Shown: piece after piece, positions 5,693 through 5,802 of the stretch
Layout of the letters: every line of letters begins with the position of its first letter
Position numbering within the stretch: position 1 is the first letter of the stretch
Assembly: GCA_028869355.1 (NCBI GenBank)
Contig: JAGWSK010000448.1
Location: 1 to 5,802 of the forward strand
DNA from: Alphaproteobacteria bacterium
Lineage (GTDB): Bacteria; Pseudomonadota; Alphaproteobacteria; Micropepsales; Micropepsaceae
Length of the DNA stretch: 5,802 bases
Reading direction: 5' to 3'
Translations under genes and position numbers: made by a program
Notes under the pieces: generated by a model
What the model saw: the letters and a program-made list of their open reading frames with translations, nothing else
The model's database searches: none
What the model was told of the DNA's origin: nothing

Positions 5693-5737
5693 CCCACGCG
5701 CGTAAAGAAAATCGCGACGCGATTTTCAGCGCGTGGG
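5693..5737. repeat. Nested palindromic element, possible bidirectional terminator
   Basis: An outer 9-bp stem pairs CCCACGCGC (5693-5701) with GCGCGTGGG (5729-5737). Inside it, GAAAATCGC (5707-5715) pairs with GCGATTTTC (5719-5727) around a GAC loop. Five unpaired bases remain on the left side and one on the right. The compact shape, with a GC-rich base and an A/T-rich tip, is what one expects of a REP-like intergenic repeat. Read on the minus strand, the inner stem is followed by TTTA, so it would work somewhat better as a terminator for a gene arriving from the right. Confidence 0.5.
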
Positions 5738-5802
5738 ATGCCGCCGAGACGCCAAAGTCACGGTGCTTGATAGCATTGCAGGTCGGCCGCAACGGTGAGC
5801 GG

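Larger units (their letters stand above)
5634..5802. other. 3' intergenic region without a convincing gene
   Basis: These 169 bases follow the MBL stop. The first 30 are A-rich and unstructured; the middle holds two strong inverted repeats, annotated separately. The remainder is GC-rich. On the minus strand, a frame entering from the window edge stays open for 14 codons and stops at 5758-5760, which would fit the tail of a convergent gene but is too short to call. Confidence 0.6.

Overview
The window reads as one co-directional, five-gene plus-strand operon from a GC-rich proteobacterium. Codon use, strong G-rich Shine-Dalgarno sites, the solute-binding-protein subtype and an A/T-cored palindromic repeat at the 3' end suggest an alphaproteobacterium, most likely Hyphomicrobiales of the Bradyrhizobium/Rhodopseudomonas/Afipia kind. 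That placement is an inference from style, not from a marker gene.

Layout: 1-99 is a leader with a tandem 9-mer and a hairpin ending just before the first ribosome binding site. 100-861 encodes a Sec-exported ModA-like solute-binding protein. A possible intrinsic terminator/attenuator overlaps its stop codon (842-866). 904-1377 encodes a two-cluster [2Fe-2S] subunit. 1377-3725, overlapping it by one base, encodes a Tat-exported molybdopterin subunit of the isoquinoline 1-oxidoreductase (IorB)-like branch of the xanthine oxidase family. 3743-4738 encodes an isocitrate lyase/PEP mutase (ICL/PEPM) family protein that also carries a twin-arginine signal. 4755-5633 encodes a Sec-exported metallo-beta-lactamase-fold hydrolase. 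5634-5802 has no convincing gene but holds two strong inverted repeats. No RNA gene, CRISPR array or insertion sequence is visible.

How the genes may work together: the binding protein, molybdenum subunit, ICL/PEPM protein and MBL hydrolase each carry an export signal, and the Fe-S subunit would be expected to travel folded with the Tat-exported large subunit. The operon therefore looks like a periplasmic module: a binding protein that captures a small ligand, a molybdo-iron-sulfur protein that could hydroxylate or oxidise it, a C-C or C-P lyase-fold protein and a hydrolase. No substrate can be named from sequence.

The two most unusual points are in the enzymes. The large subunit has His where the xanthine oxidase family normally has its catalytic Glu (residue 747, in the C-terminal GxGE segment). 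The ICL/PEPM protein belongs to a normally cytosolic fold, yet has a clear Tat signal and an altered active site. No FAD subunit, cytochrome c, ABC permease/ATPase or regulator lies inside the window, so the electron acceptor and any transporter must be elsewhere.
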